64,000 nt of DNA from CAZNPU01 sp964575335. Its GTDB lineage: Bacteria > Planctomycetota > Phycisphaerae > Phycisphaerales > SM1A02. The stretch spans positions 1-64,000 of the forward strand of contig CAZNPU010000004.1 in assembly GCA_964575335.1 (NCBI GenBank), in the 5' to 3' direction. Both the position numbers and the translations under genes were made by a program. The notes under the pieces were generated by a model. It made no database searches, was not told where the DNA came from, and saw nothing but the letters and a program-made list of their open reading frames with translations. Shown piece after piece: positions 1 to 9,150 of the stretch; position 1 is the stretch's first letter, and each line of letters begins with the position of its first letter.

Positions 1-1138
1 GAGCTGTTACGCACTCTTTAAATGGTGGCTGCTTCTAAGCCAACATCCTGGCTGTCACGGCAATCCAACTACCTTTGAAACTTAGAACTGTTTAGGGGCC
101 TTAACTGACGGTCTGGGCTGTTTCCCTTTTGACCGCGGAAATTATCTCCCGCAGACTTACTCCCACGACAAGGCCGTACGGTATTCGGAGTTTGGTTAGG
201 GTGAGTAGGCTTGTGGCCCCTCAGCCCCATCCAGTAGCTCTACCCCCGTACGGTGTTACGTGAGGCTAGTCCAAAAACTATTTCGAGGAGAACGAGATAT
301 CTCCCGTTATGATTGCACTTTAAGCCCTCCCCTCAGCTCATCCGATAACTTTTCAACGTTAACCGGTTCGGTCCTCCAGGAGGTGTTACCCTCCCTTCAA
401 CCTGGCCAAGGGTAGATCAACGGGTTTCGCGTCTACACCCTGTGACTCAACGCCCTTTTAAGGCTCGGTTTCCCTTCGGCTCCACCTCGATAAGGCTTAG
501 CCTTGCCACAGAGAGTAACTCGTCAGATCATTATGCAAAAGGCACACGGTCACCTTCCAGCCGAAGCTGGCCAGCTCCCATCGCTTGTAGGCACACGGTT
601 TCAGGTACTTTTCACTCCCCTTGTCGGGGTACTTTTCATCGTTCAGTCGCCTTACTGGTCCACTATCGGTCGTTGAGGAGTATTTAGCCTTACGGGGTGG
701 GCCCCGCATATTCACACTGAGTTCCACGAGCTCCGTGTTACTCTGGAGCGTCTAGGTCGCACACGCGGTCTGCTACAGGACTGTCACCTTCTCTGGTTGC
801 ACTTTCCATTGCCATTCACAGCACGCTTGCTTGACCATGTCGACGTCCGAACCCCGGGCCGAAGCCCGGTTTGGGCTGTTCCGCTTTCGCTCGCCGCTAC
901 TTACGGAATCGCTTTTGCTTTCTTTTCCTCTGCTTACTGAGATGTTTCAGTTCGGCAGGTTCGCTCCGACCGCCCTATGCATTCAGGCGGCGGTGACCCA
1001 AAAGGGTCGGGTTTCCCCATTCGGAGATCCCAGGATCACAGCTCGGTTGCCAGCTCCTCTGGGCTTATCGCAGGCTCCAACGTCCTTCATCGCCTCTCAA
1101 CGCCAAGACATCCACCGTTTGCCCTTACTGACTTGATC
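1..1138 (-). rRNA. rrl: 23S ribosomal RNA, 5' part (runs off the window)
   Basis: On the minus strand this reads as the first roughly 1,100 nt of 23S rRNA. The 5' end near 1138 contains the conserved ACGGTGGATG segment, followed by GAGGCGATGAAGGA. The window edge falls in the domain II GTPase-associated centre, recognisable by GCCAGGATGTTGGCTTAGAA. The 3' part lies outside the window. No 16S or tRNA gene precedes it: the next gene upstream on the same strand is a protein gene ending in its own terminator, so this 23S gene looks unlinked. Open reading frames inside it are artefacts. The 5' end was placed by alignment from memory to E. coli and could be off by a few bases. Confidence 0.97.
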
Positions 1139-1361
1139 ATGCCGACCCGACCCCGACGACAAACGCCGCCGCTGCCGCATCGGCCACAATCATGCTGAGG
1201 CTTGCATCACCTCAGCAACCTGCTGAATTCTCCACCTAGGCAGATAGGCGAACCCAACAGGCAGCCGCTCAGACATTCAAACGATCTCGATCTCGGTTGC
1301 TGCTTGCCTCGCCGTCACGGAAAGAAAAAAGACGACGGACAAGCGACAATCACCATCATGA

Positions 1362-1374
1362 CTTGTCAAAGAGC
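1362..1374 (-). promoter_or_regulatory. boxA-like rRNA antitermination site
   Basis: The minus strand reads GCTCTTTGACAAG, very close to the bacterial boxA core GCTCTTTAACAA that loads the NusB/NusE antitermination complex on rRNA transcripts. It lies about 225 nt upstream of the 23S 5' end and about 110 nt downstream of the predicted promoter, which is a normal place for a leader boxA. The site supports the view that 23S rRNA is transcribed on its own from this leader. The match is seen directly; function is inferred. Confidence 0.7.
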
Positions 1375-1481
1375 GATGCCATCCCTTGCCGATCAAGTCG
1401 GCCGCCAACTGGCTGCCTTGTGAACGCTTGGGAGTGGCCGACGGCGTGACAGATCAGCCGTCGTGCGTGGTCAAGTAGGGT

Positions 1482-1509
1482 AGGATAGCTTTCTCAAAAC
1501 GGCTGTCAA
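1482..1509 (-). promoter_or_regulatory. predicted sigma70-type promoter of the 23S rRNA gene
   Basis: The minus strand carries a perfect -35 TTGACA (1509-1504), a 16-base spacer and a -10 TATCCT (1487-1482). The DNA just upstream (about 1523-1550) is rich in A/T tracts, resembling an UP element. Transcription would start near 1475, giving a leader of about 335 nt that contains the boxA-like site. Nothing else in the 1139-1628 interval looks like a gene. Confidence 0.65.
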
Positions 1510-1628
1510 GCCGTTTGGAAGCCAATTTGTTCCAATTTGACAAGCTTTTTGCTGGCGTTCAGAGAACTGCTGCTTCAATATCGACCAATTGCTGTCATTG
1601 CCGCCACATACCCTTGCCTGGACACAAC

Positions 1629-1652
1629 AAAACCCGCCTGGAGGCGGGTTTT
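1629..1652 (-). terminator. intrinsic terminator of the pilus-like operon
   Basis: AAAACCCGCC and GGCGGGTTTT form a perfect 10-bp stem around a 4-base loop. Because the arms end in A and T tracts it could work in both directions. It sits about 145 bp after the stop of the last gene of the 7280-1799 operon and just before the 23S promoter, so it probably insulates the two transcription units. Confidence 0.8.
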
Positions 1653-1798
1653 GAAACACTCATCCAACTGGTGATTGGGCGGCCAATATGCTGCAGCTTT
1701 TACCTGGGGCTCGTGTTCGTTTTCGACTTGCGGTCCCGTCAATTCTGCGGAACCTCTCAGTCCCAACCCCGCATCAGCCGGGCCGGCTTCCATGAGGC

Positions 1799-3685
1799 TC
1801 AGTTCGCTGCGACGTTCACATCAATTTCAGCAGCACGAACCTCGCGGCTCAGCCAGTCTCGTTCCGGATCGCGATAATCATCCCGAGGCGAACGGACTAT
1901 CCACACCTGATTGTTCACCAGGCTCTGCAACACCACGTTTCCGCCCCATCGATCAGCTTCCTGCCGATCGATCAACGGGTTTTCCACAATGTCCAGCACG
2001 TGCCAATCAGAGCTGAAATCAATGTCAGCAGCTGCGCCCCGTCTGCCCCGGCCGCCAATGCGGTCACCCGGCTGAACAGTGAACTGTTCCATCCACCATC
2101 GGCCATTGCGGAATCGATACACCTCAGCACGCGCGCTGCCCAAGGCTGCGCCGCCCATTGCCCCGACCGAGCTGTTGGCCCTTCCCTGCACAATGAACAC
2201 ACGCAGCGGCGGCTCAATGGTGATCGGATCGCTCCAATCGCTTGGCGCTGAAACGATCGTAAACGGCTCAGCAAGGTGCTGCTGTTCGGGAACGAGATCC
2301 AAACGCCGCGCAAACAGCGGGTTGTAGATCTTCATTACCAGGCGATAGCGATAGGTGCGGCCCGGCTCAACGGTGATGTCATGGGCCCACACTTGAATCA
2401 CATCCTGCGATTCTTCCTGACCAGCTGGCTCATCAACTTTTTTATCGGTCAATTCCGGCGCATCGGGCTGAAGCTTCTTGATTTCAGCCTCAACACTGGC
2501 AATCTGCTGTTCGATATTGGCAAGCGAGCGGCGAAGCTGGGCACAGCGTCGCTCACTGATCGCCGCCGATTGGCTATCACTATCAGATCTGCTAAGGCCG
2601 CCGGAACTTAGTCCACCACCGCTTGCTCCAGGCGCCGACGGCCCCGAAGGACTGCGGCCTGTTCCTGAGGATCCGCCCGAGGGCGGCAATGGTGTCTCCG
2701 GACAATTGTTGTCTTTCAGGCGCTTTTGCAGATTCGCCTGGCGAAGCTTCAGATCATGCAACTTGGCTCGCAGTTGCCGCAGCTCAGCGGCTGCGGGATC
2801 TTCATCAGCAGGACCGTTGGCGACAAGATCAACCGTCTGCGGCGATGGCGGCACCCATGCCGCCGCTACGCCGTTGTAAAACTCCGGCCGAATGATGTCG
2901 TTTCGCACCCCCAGATCACCAACATGAGCAAGAATCTCGCGTCCTTTCGTGGCATCAAAGCCCGGCGAGGCAATTTCATCCCGCAGATCAGTCTGACCGG
3001 GGATCGGGGCAATCGTTGTTCGATTGACCCATTGCCCGTCTACATATTCCTCTCGCTCAAGCTGCAGGTTGATGTAATAGACCTGATTGTTGTACCAGGT
3101 CAGCGGCAACGGCGCCTCACCGTTGGGACCGGGTTGACTGAACTGTCGAAGAACGTCGGCCTGATCGAAGTTCGCTGCAACCGTAGCCCAGATCAGATCG
3201 TGGGGTGCAGCGGGCAGTCGCTCCACTAACCCGGGAACCTGCTCAACAACCTCGGGCAACACCGTATCAAAGTACTGCGCAGCACGAATGTCGTAAGGAG
3301 CCTTCACGACAGCTTCGACGAAATGCTTGTCGCTTGGCGGCGCGACGATTCCCCCACCCGGTGTAATCGCCGGCTGCGCAAGCGCAAGCGTGGCGCTGGG
3401 GGAAATGCTGGTTGTGGTCAATGTTTCAAACTTGGCCAGCATCGGCTCGGGCGTCGGAACATCGACATCAACGAGCGAACTGCTCATGCGACTGGCAATA
3501 TCCTGCGCTTTCTCGCGGAGCACCGAATCAATTTCACCGGGGCCGACTTGCCGCCCGGACAATTCCGTTGCGTTGGGATCACCAATGAATTGCATGGTGG
3601 TAAAGCCGACAAACAACAGCACCGCAACCGCCAGCACGATTCGATCAACGTACTGTTCCCAAATAGTGATGCCTTTGATTTTCAT
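1799..3685 (-). CDS. single-pass membrane protein, third gene of the PilM/PilO-like operon
   Basis: A 628-residue protein of no family I can name. After a short cytoplasmic start it has one membrane helix at about residues 14-34, then a long periplasmic part. Residues about 300-330 and 380-410 are charged and heptad-like, suggesting two coiled coils. They flank a Gly/Ser/Pro-rich linker holding the pair CPETP...ERRCAQ, two cysteines that might form a disulfide. The C-terminal third (from about 430) is mixed alpha/beta. It is the last gene of an operon with a PilM-PilN-like and a PilO-like protein (65-bp gap), so a role as a further inner-membrane part of a type IV pilus or secretion alignment complex is the best guess. 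It is much longer than PilP and no pilotin-like lipobox is present. Confidence 0.75.
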   Translation of the reverse strand: MKIKGITIWEQYVDRIVLAVAVLLFVGFTTMQFIGDPNATELSGRQVGPGEIDSVLREKAQDIASRMSSSLVDVDVPTPEPMLAKFETLTTTSISPSATLALAQPAITPGGGIVAPPSDKHFVEAVVKAPYDIRAAQYFDTVLPEVVEQVPGLVERLPAAPHDLIWATVAANFDQADVLRQFSQPGPNGEAPLPLTWYNNQVYYINLQLEREEYVDGQWVNRTTIAPIPGQTDLRDEIASPGFDATKGREILAHVGDLGVRNDIIRPEFYNGVAAAWVPPSPQTVDLVANGPADEDPAAAELRQLRAKLHDLKLRQANLQKRLKDNNCPETPLPPSGGSSGTGRSPSGPSAPGASGGGLSSGGLSRSDSDSQSAAISERRCAQLRRSLANIEQQIASVEAEIKKLQPDAPELTDKKVDEPAGQEESQDVIQVWAHDITVEPGRTYRYRLVMKIYNPLFARRLDLVPEQQHLAEPFTIVSAPSDWSDPITIEPPLRVFIVQGRANSSVGAMGGAALGSARAEVYRFRNGRWWMEQFTVQPGDRIGGRGRRGAAADIDFSSDWHVLDIVENPLIDRQEADRWGGNVVLQSLVNNQVWIVRSPRDDYRDPERDWLSREVRAAEIDVNVAAN

Positions 3686-3750
3686 CTCTGTGCTCGTCGT
3701 TGAAGGGTCGGAAGATCGTCAAAGAGTGCCGATGCAGTCAGCCTGCGCAA

Positions 3751-5061
3751 TTACGATACGTCGATTGTGTTGGCCTGAGGCTCCTCCACTGGAACCCCAA
3801 GCGCTTGCTTGATTGCCTTCGGCATGAACTGTCTGGTCCATTCACGAAGCCAGATCGTTTCAATATGCATGCGAACCCTGGCAACAGGCGCGCTGCCATA
3901 GACGAATCCCTGCCGAGCCAATTCGAACGGATCAACCTCGGTCAGATGCAGGCTTGTAACGGTCATGAAGTTGTAACCTGCGATCGCATCAAGCACCTCA
4001 GGCAGCCGCTCAACGTCAACAATCAAATCCAAATCCACCGTGAGAACGTCGTACAGCGGTGTCGTGCGACGTCCTGTGATCGATTGGCTGAAATCAAACT
4101 CAATTGGTGTAACAGGATTGGGCGGTGCGGCCGGAGGTGCGCCTGAAGAACCGGAGCGATCACCGCTGCCTGCGGCCTGCATGCCGCCAAAGCCGCCCAT
4201 TGAACCCGTTGGGGCTTGAGAAGCGTCAGGCAACCCGTACACACGCAGCGACAGCACGTGCTTGACCGGCGCTCGCTGGACCGATTGCTCCTTGCGGTTC
4301 GCTTCGTGCAGTGCACGCAGCACATCGGAAGTTACCCAATATTTCCATTGCCAGTTGAACAGATCGGCGTTCGTTGGCAGCACCTGCGGATTGACCGCCG
4401 GCACATCAAGCTGATCAATCGAAGCATACATGCCGATGTTCTCAGCCGCAGCGGCGTACAGCGACATGCGTGCAGTGGCCATATGTTCCCTCAGACGATT
4501 ACGGTCCTCATCGTCGAGTTCCTGTTCACTGGCCTTACGAAGAAATTGCGTAATAAACCGGTTGCGAATGCCCTCAAGCTCTTTCTGAATGTCTTCGGGC
4601 TTGGCAGGCGTGTGAGCATTGATTTCGCTCAGCAGTTGACGATATGACGCCATAAGCGCCTCGTGAAAACGCCACGGCATACGCTCACGCTCGGCCAGAG
4701 GCATTTCAGGCAACGCTTCAGGCATAATCACACCGCGTCCCTTGCGGTTGTGCTCAATTGCGGCCTGATAGACCTGGTCTGCATCGCCGGCAACGATGGC
4801 AGAGATTTCACGGAAGCGCTCAACGACCCGGTCATTCAGCACGCCTCGGTAGGCTGTCTGATCAAGCCAGTTGATCTCTGCGTTTTCCAATCTGGTCAAT
4901 TCAGACATCTTGCGTGCTCGGGATTCGACCTCCTTGCGCACGCTCTGGTTCATGCCGGCAGCAATCAGCGGAAGCGTGATGGCCGAGGCAAGCATGAGCA
5001 CAACAAAGATGACAATGAACAGGTTGTTCTTAACCCATTCCAATACAAGCTGAAAATTCAT
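3751..5061 (-). CDS. PilO-like single-pass membrane protein
   Basis: A 436-residue protein with one N-terminal membrane helix (about residues 12-34), an immediate charged coiled-coil stretch (about 40-60), and a periplasmic domain ending in a beta-alpha-beta region (about 330-410). This topology matches PilO/GspM-type subunits, which dimerise beside PilN in the inner-membrane alignment complex, but the protein is about twice their usual length. A Gly/Met/Pro-rich linker lies near residues 275-310. The start codon overlaps the stop of the PilM-like gene (ATGA), so the two are translationally coupled. The family call is by topology and context, not by a diagnostic motif. Confidence 0.75.
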   Translation of the reverse strand: MNFQLVLEWVKNNLFIVIFVVLMLASAITLPLIAAGMNQSVRKEVESRARKMSELTRLENAEINWLDQTAYRGVLNDRVVERFREISAIVAGDADQVYQAAIEHNRKGRGVIMPEALPEMPLAERERMPWRFHEALMASYRQLLSEINAHTPAKPEDIQKELEGIRNRFITQFLRKASEQELDDEDRNRLREHMATARMSLYAAAAENIGMYASIDQLDVPAVNPQVLPTNADLFNWQWKYWVTSDVLRALHEANRKEQSVQRAPVKHVLSLRVYGLPDASQAPTGSMGGFGGMQAAGSGDRSGSSGAPPAAPPNPVTPIEFDFSQSITGRRTTPLYDVLTVDLDLIVDVERLPEVLDAIAGYNFMTVTSLHLTEVDPFELARQGFVYGSAPVARVRMHIETIWLREWTRQFMPKAIKQALGVPVEEPQANTIDVS

Positions 5062-7280
5062 GCTGCGTCGGTCTCCTGCGTCGGGCGAGCTGCTGTACCC
5101 GCTGCGCTGGCTGGATTGGCTGCTGATTCATCCAGCAACTCAACATCAAAAGTAATCGTGTAGTGATAGAAGGTTGAATTCGGCGGATAGAGTACGGGCC
5201 GAGCCGGCAGCGGAGCCAGTTCGTCAATATTCCGTGTTCTCTGATCATCCGTTGAAACCAGCGGTGGTATGGTTCCGGAACCGGAAGAAGATGCCCCCAG
5301 TCCGGGTCGACGGGTTGGATCTTGACCGGCCGACGAAGGTGATGATGAAGACATCCCGCCGCCACCGGAAATTGCCGTCCCTGCATCAGAGCCAGGGGCA
5401 GCAACGGTCTGTCCGACGCCCCCTCGCGTCAGGCCGCCTGAACCGCCAGAACCACGAACCCCGCCACCGCCTCCAGGGGGGCGCGGCGGTGAAGATGGGC
5501 CGGGCTGAATTGTCGGTGACGGAAACCCCGGCAAGGCTGGACCTGAACTGCCCGCACTCGCTCCAGCACCAGTGCCAGCACCGGCGCCGGCACCTTGAAT
5601 CTGTCCGGAAGTACCAACAGTAAAAGCTGTAAACGTCGTTGGATTCGTGCTGACCGACGCCGCGATGATCTTGTACGGAACACCCGGTCGCTCAGCATTA
5701 TCACGAAGCCATTGGGCGACTGTATCGGTGAGGAAGTCGTTGGGCCGATCATGACTCAACTCCACCGCCATGGTGACCGAAATGCGCCGCTTGCCGCCGG
5801 GGCCTTCAGGAGGAATATATTGGCCCGACAGATCGCGAAGCCTCACCAGACGCCGCTGCTTGGGATCGATGGAAAGGATCGCATCAAGATCGCTGCGGAG
5901 CAGTTCCGGCTGTGGATTCGTTGACGCCAACGCCGCGGCGGCATCGTTGAGCAAGTACGGCCAGATGCTGCGATTCTCCAGCAGCTTGACCATGTTGGTA
6001 GCCTTTGCGCCCACGTTGGCTGAGGCGAGCATGCTATCGACCTGCTGACGCAGCGCACCGCCACGACTGATCACTTCATTGACCTGCGGCGGTATCGCCG
6101 GCTCCATCTTCGAGCGGTCAACCAGCGGCCGATAGAGCGTCATGGCCGAACCGGCAATCACGATCGCTGCCGCAGCGGCAAACCATTTGGTCTTCGCTGC
6201 CCACAGCTGTTCGCGCAACACCTTGACAGGAACAAGGTTTGCGCTAATCGGAGCCAGTCCCACGCCCTGCAGAGCCAATCCGTACGCCGTCGCCATGTTG
6301 ACGGCGCTTTCAGCAAAAGACGCTGCCTCGCGACCGGTGACAGCAATGCGCTTGTATTCATCAAGCCGCAGCACGTCGATCTGCAATTGCTGGCCGAGGA
6401 ACTTTCGAAGCCCGGGGATCTTGAACGTCGAACCGACCCCCACCATCGTCTTCAACTCACTGTCACGATGCGTGGACTGGTAATAGCCGATGGATCGCTG
6501 GAGATCCTGGAGCAGATCGCTGAACACCGGCCGCATCGCCTGCATGATCTGCTTGGCGTATTTGCTGTCGGATGCTTCCAGCTTGAGCTTTTCCGCCTTG
6601 GAGTAACTCAGCTTGAACGCGCTGGCAATCGCCTCCGTGAAATGCGTGCCGCCCAGAGGGAACGTGCGGATCCAGCATCGCCCCTGCTCAGCCACTACAA
6701 CGTCAGTCGCCTGCGTGCCGATGTCGAGATACACCACCGGCCCTGAGGTCCTGCCCGCCAGGTCGTAGGCCATGGCGTTGTACAACGCCACCGGACTCAG
6801 TGTCATGGCCTCCGGAGAAATTCCCAGTTCACCGTAGAGGTTCAGCCGCTGCTGCACCCGCTCGCGGGTGATGGCGAAGATGCCGACCTCAATTTCCGGG
6901 GTGTCGGGCGAGGTGAAGGTTTCGTAATCCCATTCAACTTCGTCGATGGGAAACGGAATCTGCTGCACCGCCTCAAATTTGACAATGTCGGGAACTTTCT
7001 TGGGTTCAACCGGCGGTAACTTGGCAAAACGCGCAAACGCAGCGTGGCCGGGAACGCTCATCACCAGGTGCTCGCCTTCCAGCGACTTCTGGCTGATGAA
7101 CTGCCCCAAACTCAGCCGCACCATCTCATCCTGATCCAAATCAGGCGTGGTGAGCACTTTTTTATGCGGAATCACCGCAAAATCGGAGACGGAGACGTTC
7201 TCGCCGTCACGCTCAAGGCGAATGGCCTTGATTGCATAAGAGCCGATTTCTATGCCCCAAGCGGCTTTCGGTGTTGCCAT
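5058..7280 (-). CDS. pilM: PilM-type actin-like ATPase fused to a PilN-like segment
   Basis: Residues 1-340 are a PilM/FtsA-like actin fold: the N-terminal GIEIGSYAIKAI strand, a phosphate-2 type segment around YLDIGTQATDV (184-194) and GVGSTFKIPGL (281-291). It would bind ATP on the cytoplasmic side and dock pilus alignment proteins. From 346 the sequence resembles the PilN start (NLVPVKVLRE), followed by a membrane helix at about 365-383 and a periplasmic part. A Gly/Ser/Pro-rich low-complexity stretch (about 560-690) precedes a short beta-rich tail. At 740 residues it is twice normal PilM length, so PilM and PilN appear fused. First gene of a minus-strand operon; GGAG lies 10 bases before the ATG. 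No pilin, PilQ or PilB/PilC/PilT genes are nearby. Confidence 0.88.
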   Translation of the reverse strand: MATPKAAWGIEIGSYAIKAIRLERDGENVSVSDFAVIPHKKVLTTPDLDQDEMVRLSLGQFISQKSLEGEHLVMSVPGHAAFARFAKLPPVEPKKVPDIVKFEAVQQIPFPIDEVEWDYETFTSPDTPEIEVGIFAITRERVQQRLNLYGELGISPEAMTLSPVALYNAMAYDLAGRTSGPVVYLDIGTQATDVVVAEQGRCWIRTFPLGGTHFTEAIASAFKLSYSKAEKLKLEASDSKYAKQIMQAMRPVFSDLLQDLQRSIGYYQSTHRDSELKTMVGVGSTFKIPGLRKFLGQQLQIDVLRLDEYKRIAVTGREAASFAESAVNMATAYGLALQGVGLAPISANLVPVKVLREQLWAAKTKWFAAAAAIVIAGSAMTLYRPLVDRSKMEPAIPPQVNEVISRGGALRQQVDSMLASANVGAKATNMVKLLENRSIWPYLLNDAAAALASTNPQPELLRSDLDAILSIDPKQRRLVRLRDLSGQYIPPEGPGGKRRISVTMAVELSHDRPNDFLTDTVAQWLRDNAERPGVPYKIIAASVSTNPTTFTAFTVGTSGQIQGAGAGAGTGAGASAGSSGPALPGFPSPTIQPGPSSPPRPPGGGGGVRGSGGSGGLTRGGVGQTVAAPGSDAGTAISGGGGMSSSSPSSAGQDPTRRPGLGASSSGSGTIPPLVSTDDQRTRNIDELAPLPARPVLYPPNSTFYHYTITFDVELLDESAANPASAAGTAARPTQETDAA

Positions 7281-7648
7281 GCTGCTCTTGCTCCATTGGG
7301 AATGCCAAACGACGATCCCGCCCCATCTTGCTTTGTGCGATCACGAGCAAGCCCGTGCGTCCTGCGGCGTTCAGGCCGTGGCTCCAGGTGACCGCCGAAG
7401 TCGCGATGATACACGAATCACCGGCTGTGCGCGTCGAATCCTCTTATCTTGATTGGTACGCACCGCCCGTTGCCACTGTTGCATCCGATCCTCCCGGGGC
7501 TGCCAGCCGGCGGGAAGTCTGCCGGAAAGTGTCCAACAATCGAAACTACCAGCGGCCAACGGCTCGGAAGGTTGGTACGCTACTCATTCCAACGGTTTCC
7601 CGCCCACACGTTCGTGCGCGGGCCACAAGAGCTATTACGGTTACGGTC
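7281..7648. other. divergent intergenic region between pilM and the S1-protein gene
   Basis: No gene is supported in these 368 bases. Open frames continue upstream of the S1-protein ATG but lack protein-like composition. On the minus strand a TATCAT hexamer (7411-7406) could be a -10 for pilM without a good -35. I found no convincing promoter for the plus-strand gene and no Shine-Dalgarno before its ATG. Confidence 0.4.
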
Positions 7649-8929
7649 ATGACAGAGTCGCAAGAGTCGCAATCCAACCATCGCCTCACCAATCACTCCC
7701 AGTCCTCCTCCGTGCCGCAGACCAACCGCCACATGGACATGGACGCCAAACTCGCTGCTGAAATCGAAGAAGCGCTCGGCGACATGAGCGTAGAGGACAT
7801 GCTCGAGGTCGCTGACAAGCCGAGATCATCAACAGAAACAGGTCAGCGGCAGCGGAGAACCGGCACGGTGATGTCGATACACGGCAATGATGTCTTTGTC
7901 GAGTTCGGCCCCAAGAGCCAGGGCGTCTGTCCTCTTTCCATGTTCGAATCACCGCCCCCGCTGGGTGCCCGCATGGAGTTCATTGTCGAGCGATATGACA
8001 AGGAAGATGGACTGCTGGTGCTCTCACGTCAGGGCACCGTGCAGAAAGCCGAGTGGGAACTGCTTGAACCGGGGCAAGTGGTTGAAGCTCGCTGCACCGG
8101 CGTCAACAAGGGTGGCCTCGAACTGGAAGTAGCCAACCACAAGGCATTTATGCCCGCAGGCCAGGTTGATCTACGTCACGTTGCTGATCTTAGCGTCTTC
8201 ATCGGCGAGAAAATGCCCTGCGAAGTGATCGAGATCGACCGCCAGCGCGGCCGCATTATCCTCAGTCGCCGCGCCGCGCTCGAACAGGAGCGTGCCCAGC
8301 TTCGCACCCAACTCCTGGCGACGCTTGAAGTTGGCCAGACTCTGCCGGCTGTCATCATTTCCATTCAGCCCTACGGCGCATTTGCCGATCTGGGCGGTCT
8401 TGATGGGCTGATCCACATTTCCGATATGGCGTATGAGCGCATCAAGCATCCGTCGGAAGTGGTCAAGGAAGGCCAGCAGGTTCAGGTAAAGGTGCTGAAG
8501 ATCGACCGCAAGCAGGATCCGCCCCGCATCAGCTTGGGCCTGAAGCAAACGATGGAAGACCCGCGAACTGCCAGCCTCAAGGCGCTTGAAGAGGGCCAGA
8601 CTGTTTCGGGCCGCGTCACCAAAATCATGCCGTTTGGCGCATTTGTCGAAATCGCGCCCGGCGTTGAGGGGCTGATTCACATTTCCGAACTCAGCCACGA
8701 TCGTGTGCACGATGTGCGCAAGGTTGTGCGTCAGGAAGAAATCGTCACCGCCAAGGTGCTCAGCATCGATCCGTCCAGCCGCCGCATCTCGCTCTCGCTC
8801 AAGGCGCTCAAGAGCAAGGAAGACCATGAAGCGGAGCTGCAGCGCAAGGAAGATGCACGCATGAAGAAGCTGCGTGCTCAACTCAGCAAGAAGTTCGGTC
8901 CGCTGAACCTCAAGGGTGGCATCGGCTGA
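7649..8929 (+). CDS. rpsA: ribosomal protein S1-like RNA-binding protein with four S1 domains
   Basis: A 426-residue protein from the ATG at 7649. The frame stays open further upstream but that part is not protein-like. After an acidic N-terminal segment there are four S1 (OB-fold) repeats at about 70-135, 150-215, 235-305 and 320-390. The last two carry the classic pattern GAFADLGGLDGLIHIS and GAFVEIAPGVEGLIHIS, the most conserved type of S1 domain. E. coli S1 has six repeats; four-repeat forms are known in other phyla. Expected to bind single-stranded mRNA and help initiation on the 30S subunit. No Shine-Dalgarno sequence is visible, and MDMDAK 28 codons later is an alternative start. Monocistronic. 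Confidence 0.88.
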   Translation: MTESQESQSNHRLTNHSQSSSVPQTNRHMDMDAKLAAEIEEALGDMSVEDMLEVADKPRSSTETGQRQRRTGTVMSIHGNDVFVEFGPKSQGVCPLSMFESPPPLGARMEFIVERYDKEDGLLVLSRQGTVQKAEWELLEPGQVVEARCTGVNKGGLELEVANHKAFMPAGQVDLRHVADLSVFIGEKMPCEVIEIDRQRGRIILSRRAALEQERAQLRTQLLATLEVGQTLPAVIISIQPYGAFADLGGLDGLIHISDMAYERIKHPSEVVKEGQQVQVKVLKIDRKQDPPRISLGLKQTMEDPRTASLKALEEGQTVSGRVTKIMPFGAFVEIAPGVEGLIHISELSHDRVHDVRKVVRQEEIVTAKVLSIDPSSRRISLSLKALKSKEDHEAELQRKEDARMKKLRAQLSKKFGPLNLKGGIG

Positions 8930-8975
8930 CGGGTTGATCAAGCAGACAGAAAACGACACACGTCAAAAACAGTCA

Positions 8976-9053
8976 ATCAACAGATCGCAACGCCTTTAGG
9001 GCATTGCCTGCTTGGAGCCTGCGGCGCAATATGTCACTGCGCGATCTGTTGAT
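8976..9053. repeat. 13-bp perfect inverted repeat enclosing smaller stems
   Basis: ATCAACAGATCGC (8976-8988) is the exact reverse complement of GCGATCTGTTGAT (9041-9053). Inside, ATTGC (9003-9007) can pair with GCAAT (9026-9030) and a small GCC/GGC hairpin precedes it, so the transcript could fold as a three-way junction. It lies 47 bp after the S1-protein stop, with no T tract behind it, so it is not a standard intrinsic terminator. It may be a 3' end stabiliser, a protein site or a small RNA element. Confidence 0.55.
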
Positions 9054-9150
9054 ATGCCGTGGTTTTGATGTGCTGCTATTGCTTGGATAGTGGCCGCGCA
9101 GTCTCGCCGCTTCTTTCATCAAACCCCGCAGCGAGCCTGAGCCATGAGCA

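Noticed and set aside
442..1198. Several open frames of 70-100 codons on both strands
   Set aside because: They lie inside or just beside the 23S rRNA gene, which is identified by conserved rRNA sequence.
8171..8959. A 262-codon minus-strand frame opposite the S1-protein gene
   Set aside because: It is a mirror frame of repeated S1 domains; the plus-strand protein has clear homology and this one does not.
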